Source of the DNA: Palsa-504 sp963753195
Lineage (GTDB): Bacteria > Actinomycetota > Actinomycetes > Streptosporangiales > Streptosporangiaceae
Assembly (NCBI GenBank): GCA_963753195.1
Contig: CAVWBH010000004.1
Location: 310,001-374,000, forward strand
DNA: 64,000 nucleotides
Reading direction: 5' to 3'
Shown here: positions 1 through 8,519 of the stretch, piece by piece
Position numbering within the stretch: position 1 is the stretch's first letter
Layout: the number at the start of each line of letters is the position of its first letter
Translations under genes and position numbers: made by a program
Notes under the pieces: model-generated
Databases searched by the model: none
Told to the model about the DNA's origin: nothing
What the model saw: the letters and a program-made list of their open reading frames with translations, nothing else

Positions 1-1
1 G

Positions 2-208
2 ATGGCATTCGGGGTCATCGGGCTGGGATTGCTCATTCACATGATCCGGAGCCGCCGCTTCTACGAGCGGGCGGCCTTCGTCGTCGTGGTGCTGGCGGCG
101 CTGACGGGACTGGCGGGGCTGGACAAGGAGAGCCGGGCCAAGGCCCTCGCGCGCGTGATGGCGTGGCTCAAAGACCAAGACGACACAGTCAAGAAGGCGC
201 TGACCTAA
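2..208 (+). CDS. small hypothetical protein (possibly 5'-truncated by the window edge)
   Basis: An ATG at the second base opens a 68-residue frame ending TAA. Residues 1-16 and 25-40 are hydrophobic and separated by a short basic stretch (RSRRFYER), which looks like two short membrane segments followed by a charged, helical C-terminus. I do not recognise the family. The frame may continue upstream of the window, so the start is uncertain. Its stop overlaps by 3 nt the stop of the convergent SDR gene. Confidence 0.45.
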   Translation: MAFGVIGLGLLIHMIRSRRFYERAAFVVVVLAALTGLAGLDKESRAKALARVMAWLKDQDDTVKKALT

Positions 209-1020
209 ATCGAGCGGATGGCGCCGCCGTCCACCGGGACCATCGAGCCCGTGACGTAGGACGCCGCCGGAGAAAGCAGGAACGCGGCAACCCGCCCGAA
301 CTCCTCGGGCTCCCCGTACCTGCGCAGCGGGATCTGCTGAGATATCCGGGCCCGTACCTCGTCGGGATCGCCGCGGAGCGCGTCAAGCTCACGGACCCGG
401 TCGGTGGCCACCCTGACGGGCAGCAGCCCGTTCAGCCGGACGCCGGATGGGCCGAATTCGTCGGCGAGCGCCTTGACCACGCCCGCCAGACCAGGGAAAA
501 GCCCGTTGGAGATGGCAAGCTCCGCGAGCGGCACGCGCACCGAGGAGGCCAGCACGAAGGCGATCGAGCCGCCGGTTCCGGTCAGCGCCCCCGGTCCGGG
601 GCCGTCGCGGCCCTGGCCGGCCAGGTCAGCCGCCAGAACCCGGGCCAGCCGGACGGCACCGAGGAAGACGCTCTCGAACGCGGCCCGCCACGCTTCGTCG
701 GTGGTCGCCGCTACCGTCCCCGCGGGCGTTCCGCCCACGCTGATCAGCGCGCCATCCAGGCGGCCGAAGCGGTCCCGGGCGGCCGCGATCAGCCGGCCGG
801 GAGCGGCCGGGTCGGCATTATCCACCACAGCCCACGTAACGTCATCAGCCGCGGCGGCGTCCTGCGCCAGCCGTGCCACGGCCGCGGCCGCCGTAGCCTC
901 GTGGGGCGCGGCGACCACCACGCGAGCGCCGTCGGCCACCAGGGCCCGGGCCGCGGCGAACCCGAGGCCCCGGCTGCCGCCGGTCACGAAGTACACCCGG
1001 CCCCGCAACCCGATATCCAT
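205..1020 (-). CDS. SDR family NAD(P)-dependent oxidoreductase
   Basis: The 271-residue product is a classical-length short-chain dehydrogenase/reductase, a cytosolic Rossmann enzyme that oxidises or reduces a hydroxyl/keto group with NAD(P). The N-terminal cofactor motif is GGSRGLGFA (residues about 14-22). The catalytic region is unusual. After the conserved SSVR stretch (near 155) the expected YxxxK tyrosine is not obvious: the sequence reads ELAISNGLFPGLAG. The C-terminus has the usual GSMVPVDGG ending. The substrate cannot be predicted, and activity is uncertain if the Tyr/Lys pair is truly missing. It is convergent with the small gene at the left edge and upstream of proS on the same strand. 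Confidence 0.9.
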   Translation of the reverse strand: MDIGLRGRVYFVTGGSRGLGFAAARALVADGARVVVAAPHEATAAAAVARLAQDAAAADDVTWAVVDNADPAAPGRLIAAARDRFGRLDGALISVGGTPAGTVAATTDEAWRAAFESVFLGAVRLARVLAADLAGQGRDGPGPGALTGTGGSIAFVLASSVRVPLAELAISNGLFPGLAGVVKALADEFGPSGVRLNGLLPVRVATDRVRELDALRGDPDEVRARISQQIPLRRYGEPEEFGRVAAFLLSPAASYVTGSMVPVDGGAIRSI

Positions 1021-1126
1021 GGGGTCATTCTGCCGGATCGCGGGCGCCCGGTCTGACCCGAGCCCGCGACCGCGCGGCAGTGATCACGCTGGCTGCGTTC
1101 CCGGGCCGCGACGGCCGCCGCAGGCC

Positions 1127-2581
1127 TCAGTAGGCGCGGGCGAAGATGACGCGCTTGCCGTAGGCGGACGGCTTGCCGCAGCGGACGCAGGGGCCCTGCT
1201 CAGGCTGGCCGTCCAGCGGGATGCAGCGGGGAGTGGCCGTGGTCTCGGCCTTGATCTCCTGTTCACAAGCCGGCTCGCCGCAGTGCAGGGCCAGCGCCCA
1301 GCCGGCCGCCACGGCGGCGGTGAACTCGGGCCACGAATTGACCACGGCGGTGTGATCTTCGCGGAAGTCGGCGGCCCGCCGGGCGAGCATCGCCTGGAAG
1401 GCGGCAAGCTCAGCAGTCAGCAGGTCCGGCGCCGCATTGAGCGGGATCGCTTCCTTGGCCGCGTCCGGTTGCCGGTACGTCAGGCGGCGGGACATCAGCG
1501 CGGTCCCGTCAGCCAGGTCCCGCGGGCCGAGCTCGAGCCGGATCGGCACGCCGCGCATCTCCCAGTCGTTGAACTTGAAGCCAGGCGAGACCTGCGGCCG
1601 GTCATCCACATGCGTCCGGATACCCGCGCGCTGCAGGGCAGCGGCCAGCTCGGTAGCCGCGGACGACGTTACCCAGGCCTGCTCCCCGCGTCCGATCGGG
1701 ACGATCACCACCTGGTAGGGAGCCAAGGCCGGCGGCAGCACGAGGCCCTTGTCGTCACCGTGGGTCATGACCAGGCCGCCGATCATCCTGGTGCTCATCC
1801 CCCAGGAGGTGGTGTGGCACAGCTCGGCCGTACCGCTCTCGCCGGTATAGCTGATCCCGAAGGCCGCCGCGAAGTTCGTCCCCATGAAGTGCGAGGTACC
1901 CGCCTGCAAGGCGCGTCCGTCTCGCATCATGCCCTCGATGGTGAAGGTGCGCTCGGCCCCGGCGAACCGCTCGCCGGGCGTCTTCTCCCCCGGCACGGTG
2001 GCCAGCGCCGCGATGTCCACGGCCAGATCCTGGTAGAAGCCCAGCGCCAGCATCGTCTCGGCGATCGCGTCGGCCGCGGTGGCGTGCGCGGTGTGGCCTT
2101 CCTGCCAGAGGAACTCGCTGGTGCGCAGGAACATCCGCGGCCGCATCTCCCACCGGAGCACGTTGGCCCACTGATTCAGCAGCAGCGGCAGGTCCCGGTG
2201 CGAGCTGATCCACTTGGCCATCATCTCGCCGATGATCGTTTCCGAGGTCGGCCGGACGACCAGGGGCTCCTCCAGTTCCTTGCCCCCGGCGTGGGTGACC
2301 GTGAAGAGCTCCGGCGCGAACCCCTCGACATGCTCGGCCTCGCGCTGCATGTAGCTCTGCGGGATGAGCAGCGGGAAATAGGCGTTCTGGTGCCCGGTGG
2401 CCTTGATCCGCCCGTCCAGGTCCGCCTGCAGCAGCTCCCAGATCCGGTACCCGTACGGCCTGATCACCATGCTGCCGCGAACCGGTCCCCGGTCCACCAG
2501 CTCGGCACGGAAGACCACGTCGTTGTACCAGGCGGAGAAGTCCTCGCTCTGCGGGGTCACGCTGCGCTCGTCACGTGCCAT
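1127..2581 (-). CDS. proS: prolyl-tRNA synthetase, short eukaryote/archaea-like type
   Basis: Class II aminoacyl-tRNA synthetase that charges tRNA-Pro in the cytosol. The 484 residues match the short ProRS class, which lacks the roughly 180-residue editing insertion of the E. coli enzyme. Visible are the substrate-binding RPTSETII (about 110-117) and class II motif 2, RWEMRPRMFLRTSEF (about 143-157), followed by WQEGH. The C-terminus is Cys-containing (CVRCGKPSAYG), ends in RAY, and resembles the zinc-binding tail of this class. The ATG is preceded by a weak purine stretch. It stands alone between an SDR gene and a secreted protein gene of the same orientation. Confidence 0.95.
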   Translation of the reverse strand: MARDERSVTPQSEDFSAWYNDVVFRAELVDRGPVRGSMVIRPYGYRIWELLQADLDGRIKATGHQNAYFPLLIPQSYMQREAEHVEGFAPELFTVTHAGGKELEEPLVVRPTSETIIGEMMAKWISSHRDLPLLLNQWANVLRWEMRPRMFLRTSEFLWQEGHTAHATAADAIAETMLALGFYQDLAVDIAALATVPGEKTPGERFAGAERTFTIEGMMRDGRALQAGTSHFMGTNFAAAFGISYTGESGTAELCHTTSWGMSTRMIGGLVMTHGDDKGLVLPPALAPYQVVIVPIGRGEQAWVTSSAATELAAALQRAGIRTHVDDRPQVSPGFKFNDWEMRGVPIRLELGPRDLADGTALMSRRLTYRQPDAAKEAIPLNAAPDLLTAELAAFQAMLARRAADFREDHTAVVNSWPEFTAAVAAGWALALHCGEPACEQEIKAETTATPRCIPLDGQPEQGPCVRCGKPSAYGKRVIFARAY

Positions 2582-2638
2582 GACCTCCAGATTACCGAGC
2601 CGGCGACGGTCCGTCTCAGATCGCGCGAAGGGCAGCCG

Positions 2639-3199
2639 CTACAGCTTCAGCACCGCGCTCAGCACAAAGACCGCGACGGCGCCCTTGGCCCGTTCTGTCG
2701 CGTTAGGGCTGGTGTTGCACTGGCCCTTCTTCGGGCCCGACTGATACCTCGGCCCGTACCCGGCAAAGTAGACCTCCACGGTGCCCGGACCCGAGGTCCG
2801 GGCGAAGCTGCCGGTGCTCCTGCTGCCCACCACGGCGAAAACGAGATAAGTCGCGGAGGAGAAATGGCAGGCCTTCAGGTTGATGTGCTGGTTTCTGGTC
2901 GGCGCGGCGGTGATCCTCACCGTCAGCTTTCCGGCCGAAGTCTTGAACGTGTACCGCTGGCCCTTCTTCGGCGCGGGACCGTGCGGTGAGAAAACGCCGC
3001 GAGTGTTCACCAGTCCCCGCCAGGACAAGGGGATAACGGGATTGTTCGCCGTCGCAGGCTTGCCGTAAATGGCGCCGTAAGCGATCTCCGGGCCCGTGAT
3101 CGCGTTCCTGGTGCTCGCCATGGCCGGAGTGCCGCCCAGCACGAGCACGCCGGCACCGACCGCCACGGCCAGAGCCGCGAGCCTGAATCTGAGTTTCAT
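2639..3199 (-). CDS. secreted hypothetical protein
   Basis: I chose the ATG at 3199 rather than an upstream in-frame start at 3238. Translation then begins MKLRFRLAALAVAVGAG, a textbook Sec signal peptide with cleavage expected after about AMA, and GGGGG lies just upstream. The mature part is about 160 residues, Lys/Thr-rich, with two Cys residues near the middle and near the C-terminus. The family is not recognised; an extracellular role is inferred from the signal only. Confidence 0.75.
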   Translation of the reverse strand: MKLRFRLAALAVAVGAGVLVLGGTPAMASTRNAITGPEIAYGAIYGKPATANNPVIPLSWRGLVNTRGVFSPHGPAPKKGQRYTFKTSAGKLTVRITAAPTRNQHINLKACHFSSATYLVFAVVGSRSTGSFARTSGPGTVEVYFAGYGPRYQSGPKKGQCNTSPNATERAKGAVAVFVLSAVLKL

Positions 3200-3375
3200 T
3201 GCCCCCACTAAGGATGATGCTGATTCTTCCTCTGACATGGAGGCTACTCCGAGCGGACCGGAAGCGGAAAAATGCCGTGACTATATCGGGTAATGAGTCG
3301 ATGAGCGCGTAGCGTCCGGAGCCAGGAACTCATATCCCAGATATCAGGACGATCAATCCCTAACTAATCCGACAA

Positions 3376-3392
3376 AGGGTATCCTTTACCCT
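3376..3392. promoter_or_regulatory. inverted repeat abutting the universal stress gene start
   Basis: AGGGTA and TACCCT form a perfect 6-bp inverted repeat with a 5-nt spacer, ending directly against the ATG of the next gene. It could be an operator or a hairpin that masks the ribosome entry region. There is no other obvious Shine-Dalgarno sequence. Confidence 0.4.
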
Positions 3393-3848
3393 ATGACCGC
3401 TGCCTCGTCGCCCGCTCCCCTGCTGCATCTAGTGATCGGATATGACGGTTCGCCACCCGCCAGCCGGGCGCTCGACGCCGCCGCCTTGCTGCTACAGGGC
3501 CGGCCCGGCCGTATCGCTGTCGTGTACGTAGCTCACCTGAGCGGCATCGTCATAGAGGCGCCCGTCGCGGCGGCCGAAACGGAACCCGGCTTCGACCAGA
3601 TCGAGCAAGAGCTTCGCGCTCAGGCCGCCGACCAGCTGCGCGACCGCGCACCCTGGGAGTTCGAGCGGCGCCACGGCAACATCGCCGAAGAGCTGAGCAC
3701 GGCAGCCACGGACATCGGTAAGGCCAACCCCGGTGAATTCGTCATGATTGTAGTCGGGAGCTCATCCTCGCCGATCCACCGCGTGGCCGGTTCCGTCGCA
3801 GTCGGCTTGGGCCGCCACCCCCCGGTGCCCGTCCTGATCGTGCCATAG
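3393..3848 (+). CDS. universal stress protein family, small single-domain
   Basis: The 151-residue product starts with the UspA-type strand LHLVIGYDGSPPASRAL and ends with VIVVGSSSS, GSVAVGLGRH, then VPVLIVP, the topology of the family. In ATP-binding members the C-terminal motif reads G-x2-G-x9-G(S/T). Here it is VGSSSSPIHRVAGSV, so the second glycine is replaced and nucleotide binding is doubtful. A close paralogue lies at 7000-7449, with long identical DNA stretches including the first 30-odd codons around YDGSPPASRAL. Role inferred: stress or dormancy-associated cytosolic protein. Confidence 0.8.
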   Translation: MTAASSPAPLLHLVIGYDGSPPASRALDAAALLLQGRPGRIAVVYVAHLSGIVIEAPVAAAETEPGFDQIEQELRAQAADQLRDRAPWEFERRHGNIAEELSTAATDIGKANPGEFVMIVVGSSSSPIHRVAGSVAVGLGRHPPVPVLIVP

Positions 3849-3905
3849 ATGCTCGTCGGCCCGGCGGTCAGATCCCGTGTCAGCCCGGCTGCCGCTGAGC
3901 AGCCG

Positions 3906-4085
3906 CTACCGGCGGACCGGATCCTTCAGCTCACCGCGCACTTCGTCGGCGAGATCGTGAATCCGCTGCTCGGTCTGCTCCAGTCTGGCCTCCGCCTGCG
4001 CGGTGCGCTCAGCGGCCCGCCGTTCCGCCTGGGTTGGCTCCCGTCCGGCGCGTGCGTGCCGCGGTGTGCTGCGGAAAAGCCCCAT
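3906..4085 (-). CDS. small charged coiled-coil protein, hypothetical
   Basis: The 59-residue product starts MGLFRSTPRHARAG. The ATG is preceded by GGAAGGA at good spacing, which is why I prefer it over an upstream TTG. The body is an Ala/Glu/Arg-rich helix (ERRAAERTAQAEARLEQ) predicted to form a coiled coil. No family recognised. It is convergent with the stress-protein gene. Confidence 0.5.
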   Translation of the reverse strand: MGLFRSTPRHARAGREPTQAERRAAERTAQAEARLEQTEQRIHDLADEVRGELKDPVRR

Positions 4086-4201
4086 GGTCTGTCCTTCCAA
4101 GCTGCTATCCGGTGACGATTGAGGGCCTGCTACCCGGATCCCGTCCTTCCATGTCTGGGCGGCCCGGCGGGCCCCAGGCCTGGCGGCCGGGACGGCGGAG
4201 G

Positions 4202-5539
4202 TCAGCCGGTGCAGCCGGTAATCGAGCCGAGCGGCTGGCAGTTGTCCGGCTTGTTGCCGGCCGGGGACGAGTCCGTCAGCGTCACCGTCGCCTGGGTGCC
4301 GTCGTCGTAGATCCCGCCGCCCCCGCCGACGGCCCGGTTGCCGGTGATCTGGGTACTCGACGCGTCGACGGATCCCTGGTTGTAAAGGCCGCCGCCGCGG
4401 GCCCCGGCATGATTCCCCGAAATAGTGCTGTTAGCGAACGACGCATACGGGAATCCGGAACTCATGCTGTTATCGATACCGCCGCCGTCACCGCCGGCCC
4501 GATTACCGGAAATCGTGGTCGCGGTAAAGGACAGGCCGCTGCCGATGGCGTCGATGCCGCCGCCGGCGCCACTGGCACGATTGCCATCAATGGTATCGTC
4601 GGCGTACCGGACGAGGGTGCCGTTGGCGTCATTGATGCCGCCGCCGTCGGCCGCGCTGTTGTCCATGATGATGGTACTGGTTATTGACCCCAGCGAACCG
4701 TCCGATTCCTCGTAAAGGCCGCCGCCTGCCTGGCCCGCGTGGTTCCCGGTAATCTTGCTGTCTTTGATCGCGACGGGGTTTCCGCCGGGACTGTCGAAGA
4801 TCCCGCCGCCATCCCCGGTGGCACTGTTGTCACGGACCATGGTCCCAGTGACCAGCGACCCCTGATCGTCGACGAACAGCGCACCGCCCGTCGTGGCCTT
4901 GTTCCCTTGGAACGTCGAACCACTTATCGTGGTGCCATTACTCGATTCCCAGTAGGCGCCGCCCGAACCGGCAGCGGTGTTCCGCATGAAGCGGCAGTCG
5001 GTGATCAGGTCTCCGCGGGCGGTACTGACGTACATCGCGCCGCCGTTTCCCGTGGCCGTGTTGTTGATGAAAGAAGCACCGTCCACTTGCACAACCGTGC
5101 TGCCGGTGTTGTCGATGGCGGCGCCGTCGGCAGCGGTGTTGCGGCTGAATACTCCGCCCGTCACCGTCAGCTGGGCCAGGTTGTCCACCGTGATAGCGCC
5201 CTCACCGTTGGTGAAGCTAAGCAGGTTCAGCGTGACCGTGCCGGCGGTGATGGTCAGGATGGTGAACGCGGCCGTGCCGGCCGCGGCGCTGCGGCGCAAG
5301 GTGGCCCCGTTACCGTTGATGGTCAGGTCCTGCGCCACCGTCGGCAGGGCCGCGGTCAGCACGTAGGCACATTTCTTGGCCAGGCTCAGCGTCGCCCCGT
5401 CGGACGCCTTGGATACTGCGCTGACCAGTGCCGGGGTGCTGCACGGCACCCCCGTCACCGCGGCCGCGGCCGCAGCCGCTGACATCATGCCCACGGCCAG
5501 CACCGCAGCCACCCCCGCCGCGGCCATTCTCCGGCTCAT
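4202..5539 (-). CDS. secreted right-handed parallel beta-helix repeat protein
   Basis: The 445 residues open with a signal peptide (MSRRMAAAGVAAVLAVGMMS, Ala-rich cleavage region). There follow roughly ten imperfect repeats of about 24-28 residues carrying the signature GNxAxGxGGGI or NNTATGNGGAMY. This pattern of Asn ladders and GGG turns is typical of polymorphic-membrane-protein-like or choice-of-anchor beta-helix proteins. No catalytic aspartates of pectate lyase or polygalacturonase type are evident, so a structural or adhesive extracellular role is inferred. The C-terminus contains a Cys pair (NCQPLGSITGCTG), with another Cys near the mature N-terminus. Confidence 0.85.
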   Translation of the reverse strand: MSRRMAAAGVAAVLAVGMMSAAAAAAAVTGVPCSTPALVSAVSKASDGATLSLAKKCAYVLTAALPTVAQDLTINGNGATLRRSAAAGTAAFTILTITAGTVTLNLLSFTNGEGAITVDNLAQLTVTGGVFSRNTAADGAAIDNTGSTVVQVDGASFINNTATGNGGAMYVSTARGDLITDCRFMRNTAAGSGGAYWESSNGTTISGSTFQGNKATTGGALFVDDQGSLVTGTMVRDNSATGDGGGIFDSPGGNPVAIKDSKITGNHAGQAGGGLYEESDGSLGSITSTIIMDNSAADGGGINDANGTLVRYADDTIDGNRASGAGGGIDAIGSGLSFTATTISGNRAGGDGGGIDNSMSSGFPYASFANSTISGNHAGARGGGLYNQGSVDASSTQITGNRAVGGGGGIYDDGTQATVTLTDSSPAGNKPDNCQPLGSITGCTG

Positions 5540-5984
5540 TTCCCATTCCCCCTCATGCCGATAATGGCGTCCGTGACCGCCCCGGCCGGCGAACTGGCCG
5601 AGGGGGAGCCCTCGCCGGCCGCAGTCCGTCCGCCCGATCCCCGGGACCGTTCGGTCGAAAGCCCACGAGCTGCGGTTTTAGCTGTTCACGGGCTTCATGG
5701 CCTGTCTCACCCGACGCAGGTTTCCCGCACCCGTCTGGTTACCCTGTGTAATGATATACACGCTCGGGGTCATGTCGCCGCCATTATCAGCAGGCCCGGC
5801 TATCAACGCCTGCCGTGCGCAAGTGCGCGGCCAGCCTGCCGGATGGTGTCGTGGGCGGCTCCGACGGGATCGGTGATGCCGGTGGAGGCAACGGCCTCGG
5901 GCGTTACGTTCCTAAAGGTGAAAAACGTCGGCGGCAGAAGCAGAAGCTCCCAGCGTGACTTCCCCGGGGCCAGTAGCCCTGCCG
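5540..5984. other. intergenic stretch without a supported gene
   Basis: 445 nt between two minus-strand genes. Open frames here lack ribosome sites and plausible composition. A less GC-rich patch around 5750-5790 (taatgatataca) could hold the promoter of the beta-helix gene; no consensus is clear. Confidence 0.4.
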
Positions 5985-6482
5985 CTAGCGGACCTGGAGA
6001 TGGATGGGCTCTTCGGCCTGCTGGGAGGTCCGTACCGTGGCTGGCCCGGGCCGGAGCTGCGAGGGGAGGCGAATAGTGATGGCAAAGGTGCCACCTGGCA
6101 TACGCACGGGAACGGCCCCCAGGGGCTGCTGACTGTGACCCTGGATCACAAACATGGTGAGACCAGTGAAGGGGCTGGCCGGGGGCTGCTCGTTGGTGTC
6201 GTGGCAAGTCTGGTATCCGTACCCGTAAATACGCAGTGTCTGGCCGGGCGAGACGACGACGGGCCTGGAAATGGCGGCGTTCGGGACGGTGGTCAGCAAA
6301 GGCGCCGTGCAACTTGCGCCACTGACACTGGCGGTTGTCTCGGTACAACCGCACACGACAATGAGAAACCAGCAGAACAGGACCCATCCTGTTCGGCGAC
6401 GTCCGGGCAGTCTCAAGTGCCGATCCTGTCCCCTGAGAACCGTGGTGCCTCTTGGACGCCGGATTAAGAGCCACGGTTGCAT
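5985..6482 (-). CDS. putative lipoprotein with Ig-like/IPT-type fold
   Basis: 165 residues. A basic N-terminus (RRPRG, RGQDRHLRLPGRRR) precedes a hydrophobic segment GWVLFCWFLIVVCGC that ends in a lipobox-like cysteine. The mature part has short beta-strand-like motifs (PGQTLRIYGYGYQTC, PGGTFAITIRLP, PGPATVRT) resembling IPT/TIG-type domains found in surface proteins. Lipid anchoring to the outer face of the membrane is inferred. No enzyme motif is seen. Confidence 0.65.
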   Translation of the reverse strand: MQPWLLIRRPRGTTVLRGQDRHLRLPGRRRTGWVLFCWFLIVVCGCTETTASVSGASCTAPLLTTVPNAAISRPVVVSPGQTLRIYGYGYQTCHDTNEQPPASPFTGLTMFVIQGHSQQPLGAVPVRMPGGTFAITIRLPSQLRPGPATVRTSQQAEEPIHLQVR

Positions 6483-6544
6483 GCCCGTTCGATCGTCTCT
6501 TGACGGTCAAGGCACAGTTGACGGCCGGGGGGCAGCTTCGGGTG

Positions 6545-6862
6545 TCACCAGGCACTGGCAGTGAGCGGATCGGCGCCGTCTTGGTATCCGGGCGGCCGGC
6601 TGCGCGGCGGGACGGGCTTCTCCCGGTCGATTTCACGAAGAATGGGCGCGAATATGGCCTCGTGGGCCGTGGCGCCGTGCTTCTGCCTGATGGCGCGGAG
6701 CACACCCTTGCCACTGGCCTGTCCCACCAGCTCGTCCAGGACGCGGTAGTCAACTTCCTGGCCGCTAGCCAGCTGGTCGTATGCGGCCTGCGCGATCCGC
6801 GCCACGCTGGGATGAGCAGCAGACTCAATCAGGATCATGAGCGTTGCGTCCCTGAGGTCCAT
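6545..6862 (-). CDS. hypothetical protein, helical, ANTAR/stress-unrelated
   Basis: I use the internal ATG at 6862 (MDLRDATLMILIESAAHP), giving 105 residues; a longer frame extends to 6979 but has poor composition. The product is mostly helical (SVARIAQAAYDQL, YRVLDELVGQA) with a proline-rich tail. The family is not recognised. It is divergent from the second universal stress protein gene. Confidence 0.55.
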   Translation of the reverse strand: MDLRDATLMILIESAAHPSVARIAQAAYDQLASGQEVDYRVLDELVGQASGKGVLRAIRQKHGATAHEAIFAPILREIDREKPVPPRSRPPGYQDGADPLTASAW

Positions 6863-6999
6863 GCCCGGGAGTCTATGACTGTCCCTGGAGAGGGCCGCGA
6901 CTACGCGTACCTCACTCACGGCCAGGTCCTCGTGGTCGCCGCCGAAGCCGGGCGCGGCCGACAGCTGATCCCCTGACACAGGGGCTAGCCTTTATCGCT

Positions 7000-7449
7000 A
7001 TGACCACTGCCCCGCCGCCCACAGCGTTTCTGCACCTGGTGGTCGGGTATGACGGTTCGCCACCCGCCAGCCGGGCGCTCGAGGCCGCGATCACGCTGCT
7101 GCACGGCAGGAGTGGCTACATCGACGTCGTGTACGTGACTCACACGGCGGTCGTCGCGGAGGACCCCGTCGCTCCGCCCGACATAGAACCCGGCCAGGTC
7201 ACGCAGGATCTCCGCGCTATGGCGGCCGAGCAACTGCGCGACCGCGGCGCATCCTGGGGGTTCGAGCATCACCAGGGCGTCCCCGCTCCGGAGCTGAGCG
7301 GGGTTGCCGCAGACATCCGTGATGCCAATCCCGGCAGGTTCGTGATGATTGTCGTCGGGAGCTCGTCCTCGGCGTTTCACCGCGTGGCCGGGTCAGTCGC
7401 GGTCGGCCTGGGCCGCCACCCGCCGGTGCCGCTCCTGATCGTGCCATAG
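7000..7449 (+). CDS. universal stress protein family, second copy
   Basis: 149 residues, closely similar to the product at 3393-3848. It shares YDGSPPASRALEAA near the N-terminus and MIVVGSSSS, RVAGSVAVGLGRHPPVP at the C-terminus. As in the paralogue, the ATP-loop second glycine is replaced. The sequence just upstream (CCTTTA a few bases before CTATGACC) also matches the other copy, so the duplication included at least the translation start. The two genes are about 3.2 kb apart with unrelated genes between. Confidence 0.8.
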   Translation: MTTAPPPTAFLHLVVGYDGSPPASRALEAAITLLHGRSGYIDVVYVTHTAVVAEDPVAPPDIEPGQVTQDLRAMAAEQLRDRGASWGFEHHQGVPAPELSGVAADIRDANPGRFVMIVVGSSSSAFHRVAGSVAVGLGRHPPVPLLIVP

Positions 7450-7573
7450 CCCCGCCGCCAGAGGTGCTGCGCCAGCCGGTCGCGGGTCGCCGGTCTCCCG
7501 CGCAGGTCCGCGTCTTCGCCGTGACCGGGCGTACCGTGAGGGCAGGCGGATCCGTTCGGAAGCGGGAGACAGG

Positions 7574-7816
7574 ATGTCCCGGATCGGGCGTCGCGTACGC
7601 GCAGAAGTCAATCCGGTCTCGACTGCGGCTACCCGGTGGTGGTGCCGTTCGGCCCTGCGTCACGTGCTGACCGGATACGGGCCGACGGCCAGGCACCGGC
7701 AGTTCACCGGTCGCGGGCCGGCCCAGGGCACCGGCCGGCCGGCGTCCGCCGAGCGAGTGAAGGCGCGCAAAGCGGCGATCGACCAGCTGCTTGACCAAGA
7801 CGACCACGAAAGGTGA
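7574..7816 (+). CDS. small basic hypothetical protein
   Basis: 80 residues (MSRIGRRVRAEVNP...) rich in Arg, ending in an acidic helix KAAIDQLLDQDDHER. GGGAGACAGG lies immediately upstream of the ATG as a ribosome site. No domain recognised; the assignment rests on the ribosome site and codon-like composition only. Confidence 0.4.
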   Translation: MSRIGRRVRAEVNPVSTAATRWWCRSALRHVLTGYGPTARHRQFTGRGPAQGTGRPASAERVKARKAAIDQLLDQDDHER

Positions 7817-7867
7817 GAAACGCGGCGCAGCTATCCCGCGTCTCGGCTGGCGGCGCGGTGGAGTATG

Positions 7868-8452
7868 TCAGGACGGCTCATCTGGCCACAAGATCACTAC
7901 GCGCTCGGCGGCCTCATGGATTACCGAGCTGTCTAGTTCCGCACGTGTCTCAGCCACCTCATGCAGCAGCCAGGATACGACGAAGGTGACCGGGCCGTCT
8001 GGGGGCAGCGGGTGAACCCAGAAGCGACCGTCCCATTGGCGATCGGTCCCGCCGGTGCCGACTTCGCGCAGGAGCAGGTCCTCGCCGTCAGCTTCCTCGA
8101 CAGGTATCGGACGGTGGCTGCTGGTTCTGGCCCGGCGGCCATCGGCGTACAAGACGCCCAGCCGGAGGGCCAGTTCAGGCTCCTGCCCGGTGCGCGGGTC
8201 GGCGAGCGGGTCAAGTGGGCTCTTGCCCCAGACGAACTGCTCGTGGCGCAGCCGCGCATTGACGGTGAACTCGAAGCCGTTCGGGTAGCCAAGCACGTTG
8301 CCCACGGCCACGGCCATCTCATCGGTACGGGCCAGGAGCAGGCCGACCGGGGCAAGGCCGGGCATCACACCGTTCGGCCGCCTCCAGGCCGGATGCCCGG
8401 CGTGACCGGACCGGGGAGGCAGCCGCTCGGGAGTGTCGTCGAAGAAGTTCAC
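7868..8452 (-). CDS. conserved-looking hypothetical protein
   Basis: 194 residues beginning MNFFDDTPERLPPRSGHAG. It contains beta-rich segments (VGLLLARTDEMAVAVGNVL, FEFTVNARLR, GRFWVHPLPPDGPVTFVVSW) and no signal peptide or membrane span. The pattern suggests a compact cytosolic beta-domain protein, family not recognised. It is followed on the same strand, upstream in gene order, by the hydrolase at 8.5-9.3 kb. Confidence 0.65.
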   Translation of the reverse strand: MNFFDDTPERLPPRSGHAGHPAWRRPNGVMPGLAPVGLLLARTDEMAVAVGNVLGYPNGFEFTVNARLRHEQFVWGKSPLDPLADPRTGQEPELALRLGVLYADGRRARTSSHRPIPVEEADGEDLLLREVGTGGTDRQWDGRFWVHPLPPDGPVTFVVSWLLHEVAETRAELDSSVIHEAAERVVILWPDEPS

Positions 8453-8519
8453 GCCATCAGGCTATTCCGGCGGTCTGCACGTGGACCACACTGCCCAACG
8501 GCCTTGTTGTCTCGGGCCG

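Noticed and set aside
404..2989. 861-codon open frame on the plus strand across the SDR and proS genes
   Set aside because: Composition is that of an antisense shadow of high-GC genes; proS and the SDR on the other strand have clear motifs.
5803..6828. 341-codon minus-strand open frame overlapping the lipoprotein and its neighbour
   Set aside because: Runs through in a frame without motif, while the shorter lipoprotein frame has a signal sequence and lipobox.
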